Source: Acidobacteriaceae bacterium
GTDB lineage: Bacteria; Acidobacteriota; Terriglobia; Terriglobales; Acidobacteriaceae
Length of the DNA: 64,000 nucleotides
NCBI GenBank assembly: GCA_003140075.1
Contig: PLIO01000214.1
Span: 1 to 64,000 of the forward strand
Reading direction: 5' to 3'
Below, piece after piece: positions 33,938 through 41,835 of this stretch. Position 1 is the stretch's first letter. Each line of letters starts with the position of its first letter. The translations under genes and the position numbers were made by a program. The notes beneath the pieces are model-generated. The model worked only from the letters and a program-made list of their open reading frames with translations. It made no database searches and was not told the origin of the DNA.

Positions 33938-35473
33938 ATGGCAACCGACACTCTCGCGTCCCCGGCTACTCTCAGCCACACCCCGACCAAGGTCCTCAAG
34001 AACTTCATCGACGGCGAGTGGGTGGAGTCCTCGACGGGCGAAACTTTCGAAAACCGCAATCCCGCCGACACCCGCGATATAGTCGGCATCTTCCAGAAAT
34101 CGGCCAAGGCCGATGTTGACGCCGCCGTGGACGCGGCCAAGCGCGCCTTCGCCAAGTGGCGGCTGGTGCCCGCGCCGCGGCGCGCTGAGATTGTGTTCCG
34201 TGCCGCCGAGATTCTTATCGAGCGCAAGGAAGATTACGCCCGCGAGATGACTCGCGAGATGGGCAAGGTGCTGGCCGAAGCTCGCGGCGACGTGCAGGAG
34301 GCGATCGACGCCGCGTATTACAACGCCGGGGAAGGCCGCCGCCTTTTCGGCCCCACGGTTCCCTCCGAAATGCCGAACAAGTTTGCCATGGCTGTGCGCC
34401 AGCCGATCGGCGTCTGCGGCATGATTACGCCGTGGAATTTTCCCATGGCGATTTCGTCGTGGAAGTTGCTGCCCGCCATCGTCTGCGGCAACACTTGTGT
34501 CATCAAGCCCGCGCAGGATACTCCGCTCTCCACGTTTAACCTGGTCCGCGCCCTCGCCGATGCCGGCCTGCCGAAAGGCGTGATCAACATCGTCGCCGGT
34601 TTCGGCGCTGACGTGGGCACGCCGATCGCCGAGCACGCCGATGTGCGCGCTGTCTCGTTGACCGGATCATCGGCGGTGGGACGCATCATTGGCGGCATCG
34701 CGGCCAAGAGCTTTAAACACTGCTCGCTCGAACTCGGCGGAAAGAATCCCATGATCGTGCTCGACGACGCGAATCTTGATCTTGCGATCGAAGGCGGCCT
34801 CTGGGGCGGATTCGGCACCACCGGCCAGCGCTGCACTGCGACCAGCCGCATTATCGTGCAGAAAGGTGTGTACCGCGAGTTTGTCGAAAGATATGTGGCG
34901 CGCGCGAAGAAGCTGAAAGTTGGCAATGGCCTCGATGAAACGGTGGAGATGGGACCGGCGATCAACGAAAAGCAACTGCAGACTGACCTCAGCTATGTTG
35001 AGATCGGCAAGAACGAAGGTGCGAAGCTGATGTGCGGCGGCAATCGCCTGGATCAGGGCGACTACCAATATGGCTGGTTCATGGAGCCGACCGTGTTTAC
35101 CGACGTTGACCCAAAGATGCGCATCGCGCAGGAGGAAATCTTCGGCCCCGTCGTGTCGATCATCGCTTGCGAAGATCTGGAAGACGCCATCGAGATCGCC
35201 AACGGCATCGAGTACGGACTGTCGTCCGCGCTCTACACCAAAGATGTGAACAAGGCCTTCGCCGCCATTCGCGACCTCTACGCCGGAATTACCTACATCA
35301 ATGCGCCGACTATCGGAGCAGAAGTGCATCTGCCCTTCGGCGGCACCAAAGCCACCGGCAACGGCCACCGCGAAGGCGGCATCGGCGCGATTGATTTCTA
35401 TACGGAGTGGAAGTCGGTGTACGTGGATTACTCGGACAAGCTGCAGAAGGCGCAGATCGATAGGGCGGAGTAG
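33938..35473 (+). CDS. Aldehyde dehydrogenase, semialdehyde type
   Basis: A 511-residue aldehyde dehydrogenase. [20 protein letters not shown] is the NAD-binding loop, [20 protein letters not shown] carries the catalytic Glu, and [20 protein letters not shown] carries the catalytic Cys. [20 protein letters not shown] and [20 protein letters not shown] at the C terminus are distinctive of a semialdehyde-oxidising group in which ketoglutaric or aminoadipic semialdehydes are used; exact substrate is uncertain. AAAGGAG lies 8 bp before the ATG. Confidence 0.92.
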   Translation: MATDTLASPATLSHTPTKVLKNFIDGEWVESSTGETFENRNPADTRDIVGIFQKSAKADVDAAVDAAKRAFAKWRLVPAPRRAEIVFRAAEILIERKEDYAREMTREMGKVLAEARGDVQEAIDAAYYNAGEGRRLFGPTVPSEMPNKFAMAVRQPIGVCGMITPWNFPMAISSWKLLPAIVCGNTCVIKPAQDTPLSTFNLVRALADAGLPKGVINIVAGFGADVGTPIAEHADVRAVSLTGSSAVGRIIGGIAAKSFKHCSLELGGKNPMIVLDDANLDLAIEGGLWGGFGTTGQRCTATSRIIVQKGVYREFVERYVARAKKLKVGNGLDETVEMGPAINEKQLQTDLSYVEIGKNEGAKLMCGGNRLDQGDYQYGWFMEPTVFTDVDPKMRIAQEEIFGPVVSIIACEDLEDAIEIANGIEYGLSSALYTKDVNKAFAAIRDLYAGITYINAPTIGAEVHLPFGGTKATGNGHREGGIGAIDFYTEWKSVYVDYSDKLQKAQIDRAE

Positions 35474-35491
35474 CCGGGGAAGGTTGTGCGG

Positions 35492-36103
35492 CTAAGGGTT
35501 TGGAATGTCAAAGCGCAATAAATTTGACGTTACGGTACCCTGCCAGTAGGGCATGAGCGCGATTCCCGGCAGGTCGAGGTTGGCTCCTTGCTGGCTGACT
35601 CCCTTGCCAGTGAACTGGGCTTCAAGGGCATAGCTGCCGGGTTTCGGCTTGTAATCAAACTCTGCGGACGCGACCGCCCAGTATCGATCCAAATTCACGG
35701 GGATAGAAAAGACGGCACCGACGGGAAGCGGCACAACTAACGGGTCCACTCGGCCGGAAATGAACGAAGGGTCGCGGAGGTCAAGCCGCCGGGATTTTCC
35801 TTGCGCATCCGTGAGGGTCAAGATAATGGCGTTCGGATATTGCCGCTTCCCGTTGGCGAGCATGACGCCCAAATTCAGGACCAGGTCATTTTCACCCATG
35901 TTCCGCAGCTCGATTCTGAAGTCTGGAGTTTTGGAGCGCACACCGACCGCCCGGTCGAGATTGATCGTCATTCGCAACCCGCTGACCGCCTGGCCTCCCG
36001 CTTGCGGGATTGGGCTTGGTGCGGCCGACAATCCTCCGAGCAACAGTGAGCTCGTCAGCAAGCCACCCCGGAGGATCTTGCGAGTTCTCTTTGGAAGCAT
36101 CAT
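35492..36103 (-). CDS. Exported hypothetical beta-sandwich protein
   Basis: A 203-residue protein with a signal peptide (KILRGGLLTSSLLLGGLSAA). The remainder (DFRIELRNMGENDLVLNLGV, NAIILTLTDAQGKSRRLDLR, KPGSYALEAQFTGKGVSQQG) looks like an immunoglobulin-like or beta-sandwich domain. No family is assigned. It is convergent with the aldehyde dehydrogenase, only 18 bp apart. Confidence 0.65.
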   Translation of the reverse strand: MMLPKRTRKILRGGLLTSSLLLGGLSAAPSPIPQAGGQAVSGLRMTINLDRAVGVRSKTPDFRIELRNMGENDLVLNLGVMLANGKRQYPNAIILTLTDAQGKSRRLDLRDPSFISGRVDPLVVPLPVGAVFSIPVNLDRYWAVASAEFDYKPKPGSYALEAQFTGKGVSQQGANLDLPGIALMPYWQGTVTSNLLRFDIPNP

Positions 36104-36273
36104 CGGAAGGCCTCCCTCGCCATCGACGACGAATCAGAGTTGAAACGTACAGAAGTATACGCCGGGCTTTCTACTGATTCGTCTAACGCGTACCCCCCGC
36201 TAGAGACTATCCTCCGCTTGTTAGCCGAACCCATTGCGTTGTAAAGTAACGAACGCAGTCGGGAGATGACCAA

Positions 36274-37935
36274 ATGAAAGAGAACTTGCAGCGACTCGCC
36301 GCGGTACTGTGCGCGTCCATCCTTTGCTTCCTAGCAACCACGGTGCAGGCCGAGCAACGGCCCGCCATGACGAGCCATGTTCCCGAGGCAGTCGCCAGCG
36401 GAGTGGCGCCCTTGGTTGGCCACCTTTCCGGCACGCAGCGTCTGAGCCTGGCAATTTCTTTGCCGCTGCGGAATGAGGCCGTGCTCGAAGATCTGTTGCA
36501 GAAGCTCTACGATCCGCAAAATCCGAATTACCATGTCTACCTCAGCGTGGCTGAATTCACGGCGAGATTTGGTCCCACCGAGGCCGACTATGCGGACATG
36601 CGAAGTTTCGCCGAAGCCAACGGACTTGCCGTGATCGATACGGCCGCCAATCGCATGGTCGTGGATGTCGAAGGTCCGGCGGCAAACATTGAGAGCGCGT
36701 TCCACGTGACCCTCGGCGTCTATCAGCATCCCACCGAGAGCCGGACGTTCTATGCGCCGGACCGCGAGCCGACGGTCGATCTGGATGTGCCGGTGTTGCA
36801 CGTTTCCGGCCTGGATAACTTCACTCTGCCGCATGCCAAGAACATCCGGTCCTCTCAGCAACTCAGCCAAGACGCGGAAGCTGGCAAAACCACGGGCTCC
36901 GGTCCGGGAGGCCAGTTTGTCGGCAGCGACCTGCGGGCGGCGTACTACGGTTCCGGCTCGCTTACCGGCAACGGGCAATCGGTGGGATTGTTTGAGCTTG
37001 GCGGATACGACCTCAGTGACGTTCAGAGTTACTTCGAGAAACTGAAGCAGCCATTCCACGTTCCGGTGAAGGGAGTGTCGCTGAATGGAGCAGCCTTGGG
37101 CTGTCGTATTCCCAAATGCGATGACAGCGAACAGGTGCTGGACATCGAGATGGCGATCTCGATGGCTCCGGGGCTAAGTCAAGTTGTTGTGTACGTTGGT
37201 AAACTCGACGTTCCTATTTTCAACCAGATGGCGGCCGACAATACGTCGAAGCAACTGAGCTGTTCCTGGGGATGGGGTGATGACGAGAGCAGCCTGGACC
37301 CGATCTTCAAGGAAATGGAGGCGCAGGGCCAGAGCCTGTTCGTAGCGACGGGCGACTATGGCTCTGCCAGCCCCGCAGGTTACGTTTGGCCGGCGGACGA
37401 TCCTTACGTTACCGCGGTTGGTGGCACCGACTTGGTCACTAACGGTCCGGGGGGCTCGTGGAAATCGGAAACGGGCTGGACCGGCAGCGCGGGCATGCCC
37501 TCCAAGAATAAGATTCCGATTCCGACCTATCAGAAGCTGCCGGGCGTGGTGAACTCGACCAACGCGGCATCGCGGGGTTTGCGCAACATCCCGGACGTGG
37601 CCGCAGAAGCGAATACGAACCAGTGGAGTTGCTTCGACCAGGGATGCTTCGGGGGCAATGGTGGAACCAGTTACGCCGCGCCGCAATGGGCGGGGTTGAC
37701 CGCATTGGCGAATCAACAGGCGGTGCAAGGCGGGGGAACGACGCTGGGGTTCCTCAACCCGGCGCTGTATTTGATTGGCACGGGATCGAGCTATGACAGC
37801 GACTTCCACGACATCACGATCGGCAACAACGGCAAATTTAACGACGTCGTCGGCTACGACCTGGTAACCGGGTGGGGCAGTCCCCAGGGGCCGAACCTGA
37901 TCGATGCGCTGGTGGCGGCTGGCAAGAGCGAGTAA
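36274..37935 (+). CDS. Secreted S53 peptidase (sedolisin/pro-kumamolisin)
   Basis: A 553-residue secreted acid serine-carboxyl peptidase. A signal peptide (LAAVLCASILCFLATTVQA) precedes the pro-kumamolisin domain, residues about 40-190 (LYDPQNPNYHVYLSVAEFTA). In the catalytic domain EQVLD provides the Glu-x3-Asp pair near residues 286-290, ATGDYGS the oxyanion Asp region, and GGTSYAAPQWAG the nucleophilic Ser near 466. These residues support an active enzyme with acidic optimum, suited to extracellular proteolysis. A strong palindromic hairpin follows the gene. Confidence 0.93.
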   Translation: MKENLQRLAAVLCASILCFLATTVQAEQRPAMTSHVPEAVASGVAPLVGHLSGTQRLSLAISLPLRNEAVLEDLLQKLYDPQNPNYHVYLSVAEFTARFGPTEADYADMRSFAEANGLAVIDTAANRMVVDVEGPAANIESAFHVTLGVYQHPTESRTFYAPDREPTVDLDVPVLHVSGLDNFTLPHAKNIRSSQQLSQDAEAGKTTGSGPGGQFVGSDLRAAYYGSGSLTGNGQSVGLFELGGYDLSDVQSYFEKLKQPFHVPVKGVSLNGAALGCRIPKCDDSEQVLDIEMAISMAPGLSQVVVYVGKLDVPIFNQMAADNTSKQLSCSWGWGDDESSLDPIFKEMEAQGQSLFVATGDYGSASPAGYVWPADDPYVTAVGGTDLVTNGPGGSWKSETGWTGSAGMPSKNKIPIPTYQKLPGVVNSTNAASRGLRNIPDVAAEANTNQWSCFDQGCFGGNGGTSYAAPQWAGLTALANQQAVQGGGTTLGFLNPALYLIGTGSSYDSDFHDITIGNNGKFNDVVGYDLVTGWGSPQGPNLIDALVAAGKSE

Positions 37936-37967
37936 AGGGCTCGCGGGTGCTGCGTTCGAGTGGCAAC

Positions 37968-38037
37968 TCAGAAGTCAGAAGTCAAAATGCAGAAGTGAGA
38001 GCGCTCTTACTTCTGCATTTTTATTTCTGACTTCTGA
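37968..38037. repeat. Near-perfect palindrome with GTCAGAA-type arms
   Basis: Two 35-nt arms meet at AGAGC/GCTCT (centre 38002/38003); 32 of 35 positions pair. Each arm has repeated TCAGAAG or CTTCTGA words. It is a plausible terminator for the S53 gene and may be cruciform-prone. Confidence 0.8.
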
Positions 38038-38110
38038 ATTTCGTCAGTCGTCTGCGATTTGCTTTTGACTTTGTTTCCCGTCAGAATGCAACGAGGATCG
38101 AGTCCTGAAA

Positions 38111-39331
38111 ATGCCCATCACCCAAACCCGCGAAATCTTTGCCGCCAAGCGTCTCGATAATGTCCGGTATGCCATTCGCGATCTGGCTTGCGTGGCCGAC
38201 GAAGTTATTCAACAGGGACACAAAGTTCTGCCGCTGAACGTTGGCGACCCGCTGAACTTCGACTTTCAGACTCCGGCGCACATTATTGAAGCGGTCTACA
38301 AAGCCATGCGCGACGGCAAGAACGGCTATGCGCCGTCGCCGGGGATTCCGGAGGCGCTGAAGGCGATTCGCGGCGAGGCCGTGCGCAAGGGCATCACTAC
38401 GGTGCGCGATGTGTTTGTTACTTCCGGGGTGAGTGAGACCGTGGATCTTTGTATCTCGGCGCTGGTGAATCCGGGCGAAGATATTCTTACGCCGAAGCCG
38501 GATTATCCGCTGTACTCGGCTGTGCTGTGCAAGCTGGGCATTGCGCTGAACGCTTACGACCTGAACGAAGACGATGCGTGGCAGCCGGAACTGGCCGACA
38601 TCGAACGCAAGCTTACGCCGGGCACGCGCGGCATTGTGCTGATCAATCCCAATAATCCGACGGGCGCGCTGTGCTCGCGGCAGATGCTGGAGCAGGTTGC
38701 GGAGATTGCGCGGCGGCATAATCTGGTTGTCTTCTCGGATGAGATCTACGACAAGTTGATTCTGGATGGAACGCCGCACATTGCATTCGCCGCGGTTGCG
38801 CCCGATGTGCCTTGCATCACTTTTGGCGGCATGTCGAAGAACTACCTGGTTCCGGGATGGCGCATTGGCTGGGGCATTGTCTCGGGCGATGCGGCGGCGG
38901 TGACGCCTTATACGGAAGGCATTCACCGGCTGCTGCGGGCGCGGTTGTGCGCCAATCATCCGGAGCAATATGCGATTAAGCCGGCGCTCGAAGGTCCGCA
39001 GGATCATCTGGTGGAAGTGCAGCGCAAGCTGCGCTCGCGGCGCGACCTTACGCAGAAGTGGTGCGAAGCGACGCCGCGCGTGAGTTGTGTTGCGCCGCGC
39101 GGCGCGTTCTACGCTTTCCCGCGCATTGATATTCCCGAGAGTGATGAAGTCTTCGTGAAGGAACTCATCCGGCAGAAGCATGTGATGGTTGTGCATGGTT
39201 CCGGCTTTGGCCAGAAGCCTGGGACGCAGCATTTCCGGATTGTGTTTTTGCCGGAGGAAGGGACTTTGACTAAGGCTTATGCTTCGATTGGGGAGTTTAT
39301 TGCCGAGCGCTACGGGGCTTTTGGCTCTTAG
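38111..39331 (+). CDS. PLP-dependent aminotransferase, class I (AlaA-like)
   Basis: A 406-residue fold-type I transaminase. Conserved parts are VLPLNVGDPLNFDFQTPAHI, GYAPSPGIPEALKAIRGEAV, LINPNNPTGALCSRQML, VVFSDEIYDKLILDG, and the PLP-binding Lys in FGGMSKNYLVPGWRIGWGIV. The order resembles the alanine/aspartate transaminases of the AlaA group. It would exchange amino groups between alanine or a similar amino acid and 2-oxoglutarate. The start ATG lies close after GTCCTGAAA without a strong ribosome site. It stands alone. Confidence 0.92.
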   Translation: MPITQTREIFAAKRLDNVRYAIRDLACVADEVIQQGHKVLPLNVGDPLNFDFQTPAHIIEAVYKAMRDGKNGYAPSPGIPEALKAIRGEAVRKGITTVRDVFVTSGVSETVDLCISALVNPGEDILTPKPDYPLYSAVLCKLGIALNAYDLNEDDAWQPELADIERKLTPGTRGIVLINPNNPTGALCSRQMLEQVAEIARRHNLVVFSDEIYDKLILDGTPHIAFAAVAPDVPCITFGGMSKNYLVPGWRIGWGIVSGDAAAVTPYTEGIHRLLRARLCANHPEQYAIKPALEGPQDHLVEVQRKLRSRRDLTQKWCEATPRVSCVAPRGAFYAFPRIDIPESDEVFVKELIRQKHVMVVHGSGFGQKPGTQHFRIVFLPEEGTLTKAYASIGEFIAERYGAFGS

Positions 39332-39469
39332 CTCTTGGCTCTTGGCTTGAGGCTCCTCGCTCATTGCTTCAAACCTGCCTGCTTTGCCTTGTGGATTTTG
39401 CCTGCAAATATTCTTGCCGCTCTCCGGTTGACACGGCGGCTGGTGGCCTCGCTGTGCGGTGCCGATTGG

Positions 39470-39692
39470 TGAAAAATTAGGGGGTACCCCCCACCCCATT
39501 TTCCCCTGAAAGTCTTGCTGGGCGCGGGGTTCACCAAGCGAGTGTCTGCAAAATACGTCTTTCAAAGGAGTTAGAGGTAAAATACGGCGAACAAAGGACT
39601 TACCTCTCGTTTGCGTCCGGCTCGATTGACCGCCTCCGCCTTGACTATGATGGGCCGATTTGGGAGGGAGGGCAAGGTTAGATGTCACAGGA
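39470..39692. repeat. Dispersed repeat family, copy C
   Basis: Starts with GGGGGTACCCCCCACCCC. Hairpin units: TGCAA, 19-nt loop, TTAGA (39547-39575); AGAGGTAA (39573-39580), 19-nt loop, TTACCTCT (39600-39607), a perfect 8-bp stem. It ends with GGCAAGGTTAGATGTCACA. It lies just before the IS1595-like fragment. The rest of 39332-39807 holds a TTAGCTCTTGGCTCTTGGC tandem word right after the aminotransferase and no gene. Confidence 0.75.
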
Positions 39693-39807
39693 GGGGTGTG
39701 GATTTCGGCTTCTTAGACACCTTCGTGCATCATTAGGCTAGGATCATTAGTTCTCATTGGGGATGCGAAGGGTCCGAGGGAGCGGATGAGATTGGGGGCA
39801 ATGCGTC

Positions 39808-40398
39808 GTGGAAATCGCAGGAGGAATCGTCGAATCCGTCAGGCGGTATGTGTCCGACGACGATTGTTACGCCATCTTGGAAGCCGAACGTTGGCCTAAG
39901 GCGTTAAGCTGCATACACTGTGGGAGCAACGATGTTCGGAGGTTCAATATAAAGGGCGGCGGTGTAGCCCGTCGGACTCGGTTTCAATGCAACGGTTGTC
40001 GCTATCAGTTCTCCTCGACGACCGGCACGATCTTTCATCATTCGCGTGTATCGTTATTGAAGTGGTTCGTTGCGATCGCCTTGCTCAACCACAATCCGAG
40101 GCTGAGTGCTGTCAGGCTGCAGAAGAACCTTCAAATTACCTACAAGTCCGCCTGGCGACTACGACGGGAAGCGTACGCTGATTTACTCGGGCTCGATTAT
40201 TTCGGGGATGAAAAAAATGAGGCTGACGAATTTGGAAGCCCCACCACCAAGGCCCTTGAAAAGCGACCGCCGCGAATGGGGAGAAAAATCGTCCTTGCTT
40301 CGATGATTCTGAGATTCACTCAGAGGATTCCGGATCCTCTTCGAAAAGAGCTTGTGGGCTTGGCTGCCTTGCAAAAACCTGAGAAGCTCGGCTTGTAG
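39808..40398 (+). pseudogene. IS1595-like transposase fragment (zinc ribbon and helix-turn-helix only)
   Basis: A 196-residue open frame. Cys pairs in SCIHCGSNDVRRF and RFQCNGCRYQFSSTTGTIFH match the IS1595 zinc ribbon, followed by the wHTH-like SLLKWFVAIALLNHNPRLSA. The DDE catalytic domain is absent; the C-terminal sequence (PPRMGRKIVLASMILRFTQR) is not transposase-like. It is a truncated transposase or a captured DNA-binding part. No terminal inverted repeats could be matched around it, unlike the element at 60.7-62.9 kb. Confidence 0.7.
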
Positions 40399-40400
40399 GT

Positions 40401-40763
40401 CTACTGTTCCTGCCGCCTTTTCATGCAACAGTTCTTAAGGGTTTTGCCTGATCCGCAGAAACAGAGTTCCGTTTCGATCAGCCGAGAGTCTCTTAGAACT
40501 GCAACTAATCTGCGTGCGGTTATATGGATAACCACAATTTGCGAACATGCACATCGGAACGTACGTGTCGCTTCGACGGATAACAACTCGAGATATTCGA
40601 ATATATGACCGATCAGGTAAGTGAGTCCAGCCAAAATTACAGACCAGTTGAGTATTGTAGTAAGGAGAACGTCCTCGCGTCCGCGCTCGATCAAGTGAGC
40701 CCCGAGATCCAATAGCAGTGTTACCAGGAAGAGGCCACCAGGTTGAAGGAATCGCTTCGTCAC
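40401..40763 (-). CDS. Small membrane protein ending in a SEC-C motif
   Basis: A 120-residue protein with a GTG start. Two hydrophobic stretches (FLVTLLLDLGAHL and NWSVILAGLTYLIGHIFEYL) suggest a membrane anchor. The C terminus, ETELCFCGSGKTLKNCCMKR, is the SEC-C zinc motif found at the end of SecA and in diverse small proteins. The combination is unusual. It converges with the transposase fragment, 2 bp apart, in an accessory segment. Function unknown. Confidence 0.55.
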   Translation of the reverse strand: MTKRFLQPGGLFLVTLLLDLGAHLIERGREDVLLTTILNWSVILAGLTYLIGHIFEYLELLSVEATRTFRCACSQIVVIHITARRLVAVLRDSRLIETELCFCGSGKTLKNCCMKRRQEQ

Positions 40764-41026
40764 GCGCGGTCCCCCCTTTTATGGCGGCATGGCTCGCATC
40801 GCGAGGGGCCTAGTCTCGTCGATTTCGTTGATTTCGCTATGCCGACATTAGATAAGATGCTATTTGGCTGCAATGGTTCGCTCTCGCGACGGGGACTTAT
40901 AGGCATCCCATTGATAAAAGTCAAGTTATATATTTTAGCCTTCCCTAGGGATCCTTCTGATTATCCCCTTAAAACAGCAAGATAGGGTCGCTGAAGCGCC
41001 GCTCATCTGCGGCGGCCCGCGGAGAC

Positions 41027-41160
41027 AGCAGGTTCCTCCACTTCGCCGTCGCTGGCGCTCCGACTCCGGTCGGAATGACAAGATTTTGGAATAGCTGTCA
41101 AAGTCAAAGTCAGAACGAGGATCAAAGGCAGCGGACAGGAGTGTCCGCTCCACACGAGCC
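41027..41160. repeat. Composite repeat, first copy
   Basis: Segments CAGCAGGTTCCTCC, TTCGCCGTCGCTGGCGCTCC and GACTCCGGTCGGAATGACAA recur at 41561-41617, and GGCAGCGGACAGGAGTGTCC recurs (with one change) near 41787. The two copies bracket the 41171-41398 gene. The stretch 40764-41026 has no recognised gene. Confidence 0.65.
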
Positions 41161-41170
41161 ATGCAATTGG

Positions 41171-41398
41171 CTAGATGCCGATGTTTACGGCGCGGAGGGC
41201 GTCTTTGTAGGCTTCGCGGGTTTCGGTGAATTTGGTGTGGGCGTCGTGTTCGAGGAAGTGGGCGGCGTCCCATTTTTCCCAGGCGAGCATGGAATGGTCG
41301 GGAGTGGCCAGGGCTTCCTCGGCGCGAATGGTGGCGACCCATTCGTCGGTGGCTTTTTTATAGGCGAGACGTAGTTGGTCGAGATCGGCTTGGGTCAT
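41171..41398 (-). CDS. Small hypothetical protein, 75 aa
   Basis: About 75 residues from ATG at 41398 (MTQADLDQLRLAYKKATDEW); an ATG 12 codons upstream is possible. The product is helical, rich in Ala, Glu and Trp (LAWEKWDAAHFLEHDAHTKF). No family is recognised. Its bracketing by two copies of a composite repeat is notable. Confidence 0.5.
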   Translation of the reverse strand: MTQADLDQLRLAYKKATDEWVATIRAEEALATPDHSMLAWEKWDAAHFLEHDAHTKFTETREAYKDALRAVNIGI

Positions 41399-41560
41399 GG
41401 CTTGCAGGGTAGTCTCAGGCTGTGGCGCGGTCAATGGAATGAGGCGAAATTCATGGAGAATTAATAGAGGGCGGTTGCATTCCTCAGGGGCTAAAAGCCC
41501 GCATTCATTTTTACAGCTTACGCGGCGCTAAAGCGCCGCTCTTCCACGGTGGCGACGGCA

Positions 41561-41817
41561 AACAGCAGGTTCCTCCCTTCGCCGTCGCTGGCGCTCCGAC
41601 TCCGGTCGGAATGACAAAATGGTGGGGTGTCGCTAGCGCGCCGGCTTCGGTCGGAATGACAGGATTTCGGAGTGGACCTTCAAAATCAACATCAGAAATC
41701 AACATCGAAATCAAAATCAAAATCAAAATCAAAAGTCAAAATCAAAAGTCAAAATCAAAAATCAAAATCAAAAATCAAAATCAAAGGCAGCGGACAAGAG
41801 TGTCCGCTCCACACGGA
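41561..41817. repeat. Composite repeat, second copy, with AATCAAA microsatellite
   Basis: Repeats the 41027-41160 motifs and contains, at about 41676-41784, some fourteen near-tandem words of the type AAATCAA/AAGTCAA/AACATCA. A GGCGCTAAAGCGCC palindrome lies just before, at about 41525. No gene was seen in 41435-41835. Confidence 0.65.
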
Positions 41818-41835
41818 CACTGCCTCCTCGCTGCA

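Noticed and set aside
41676-41784. Possible CRISPR or iteron origin in AATCAAA repeats
   Set aside because: The words are directly adjacent without spacers, and no replication gene is nearby.
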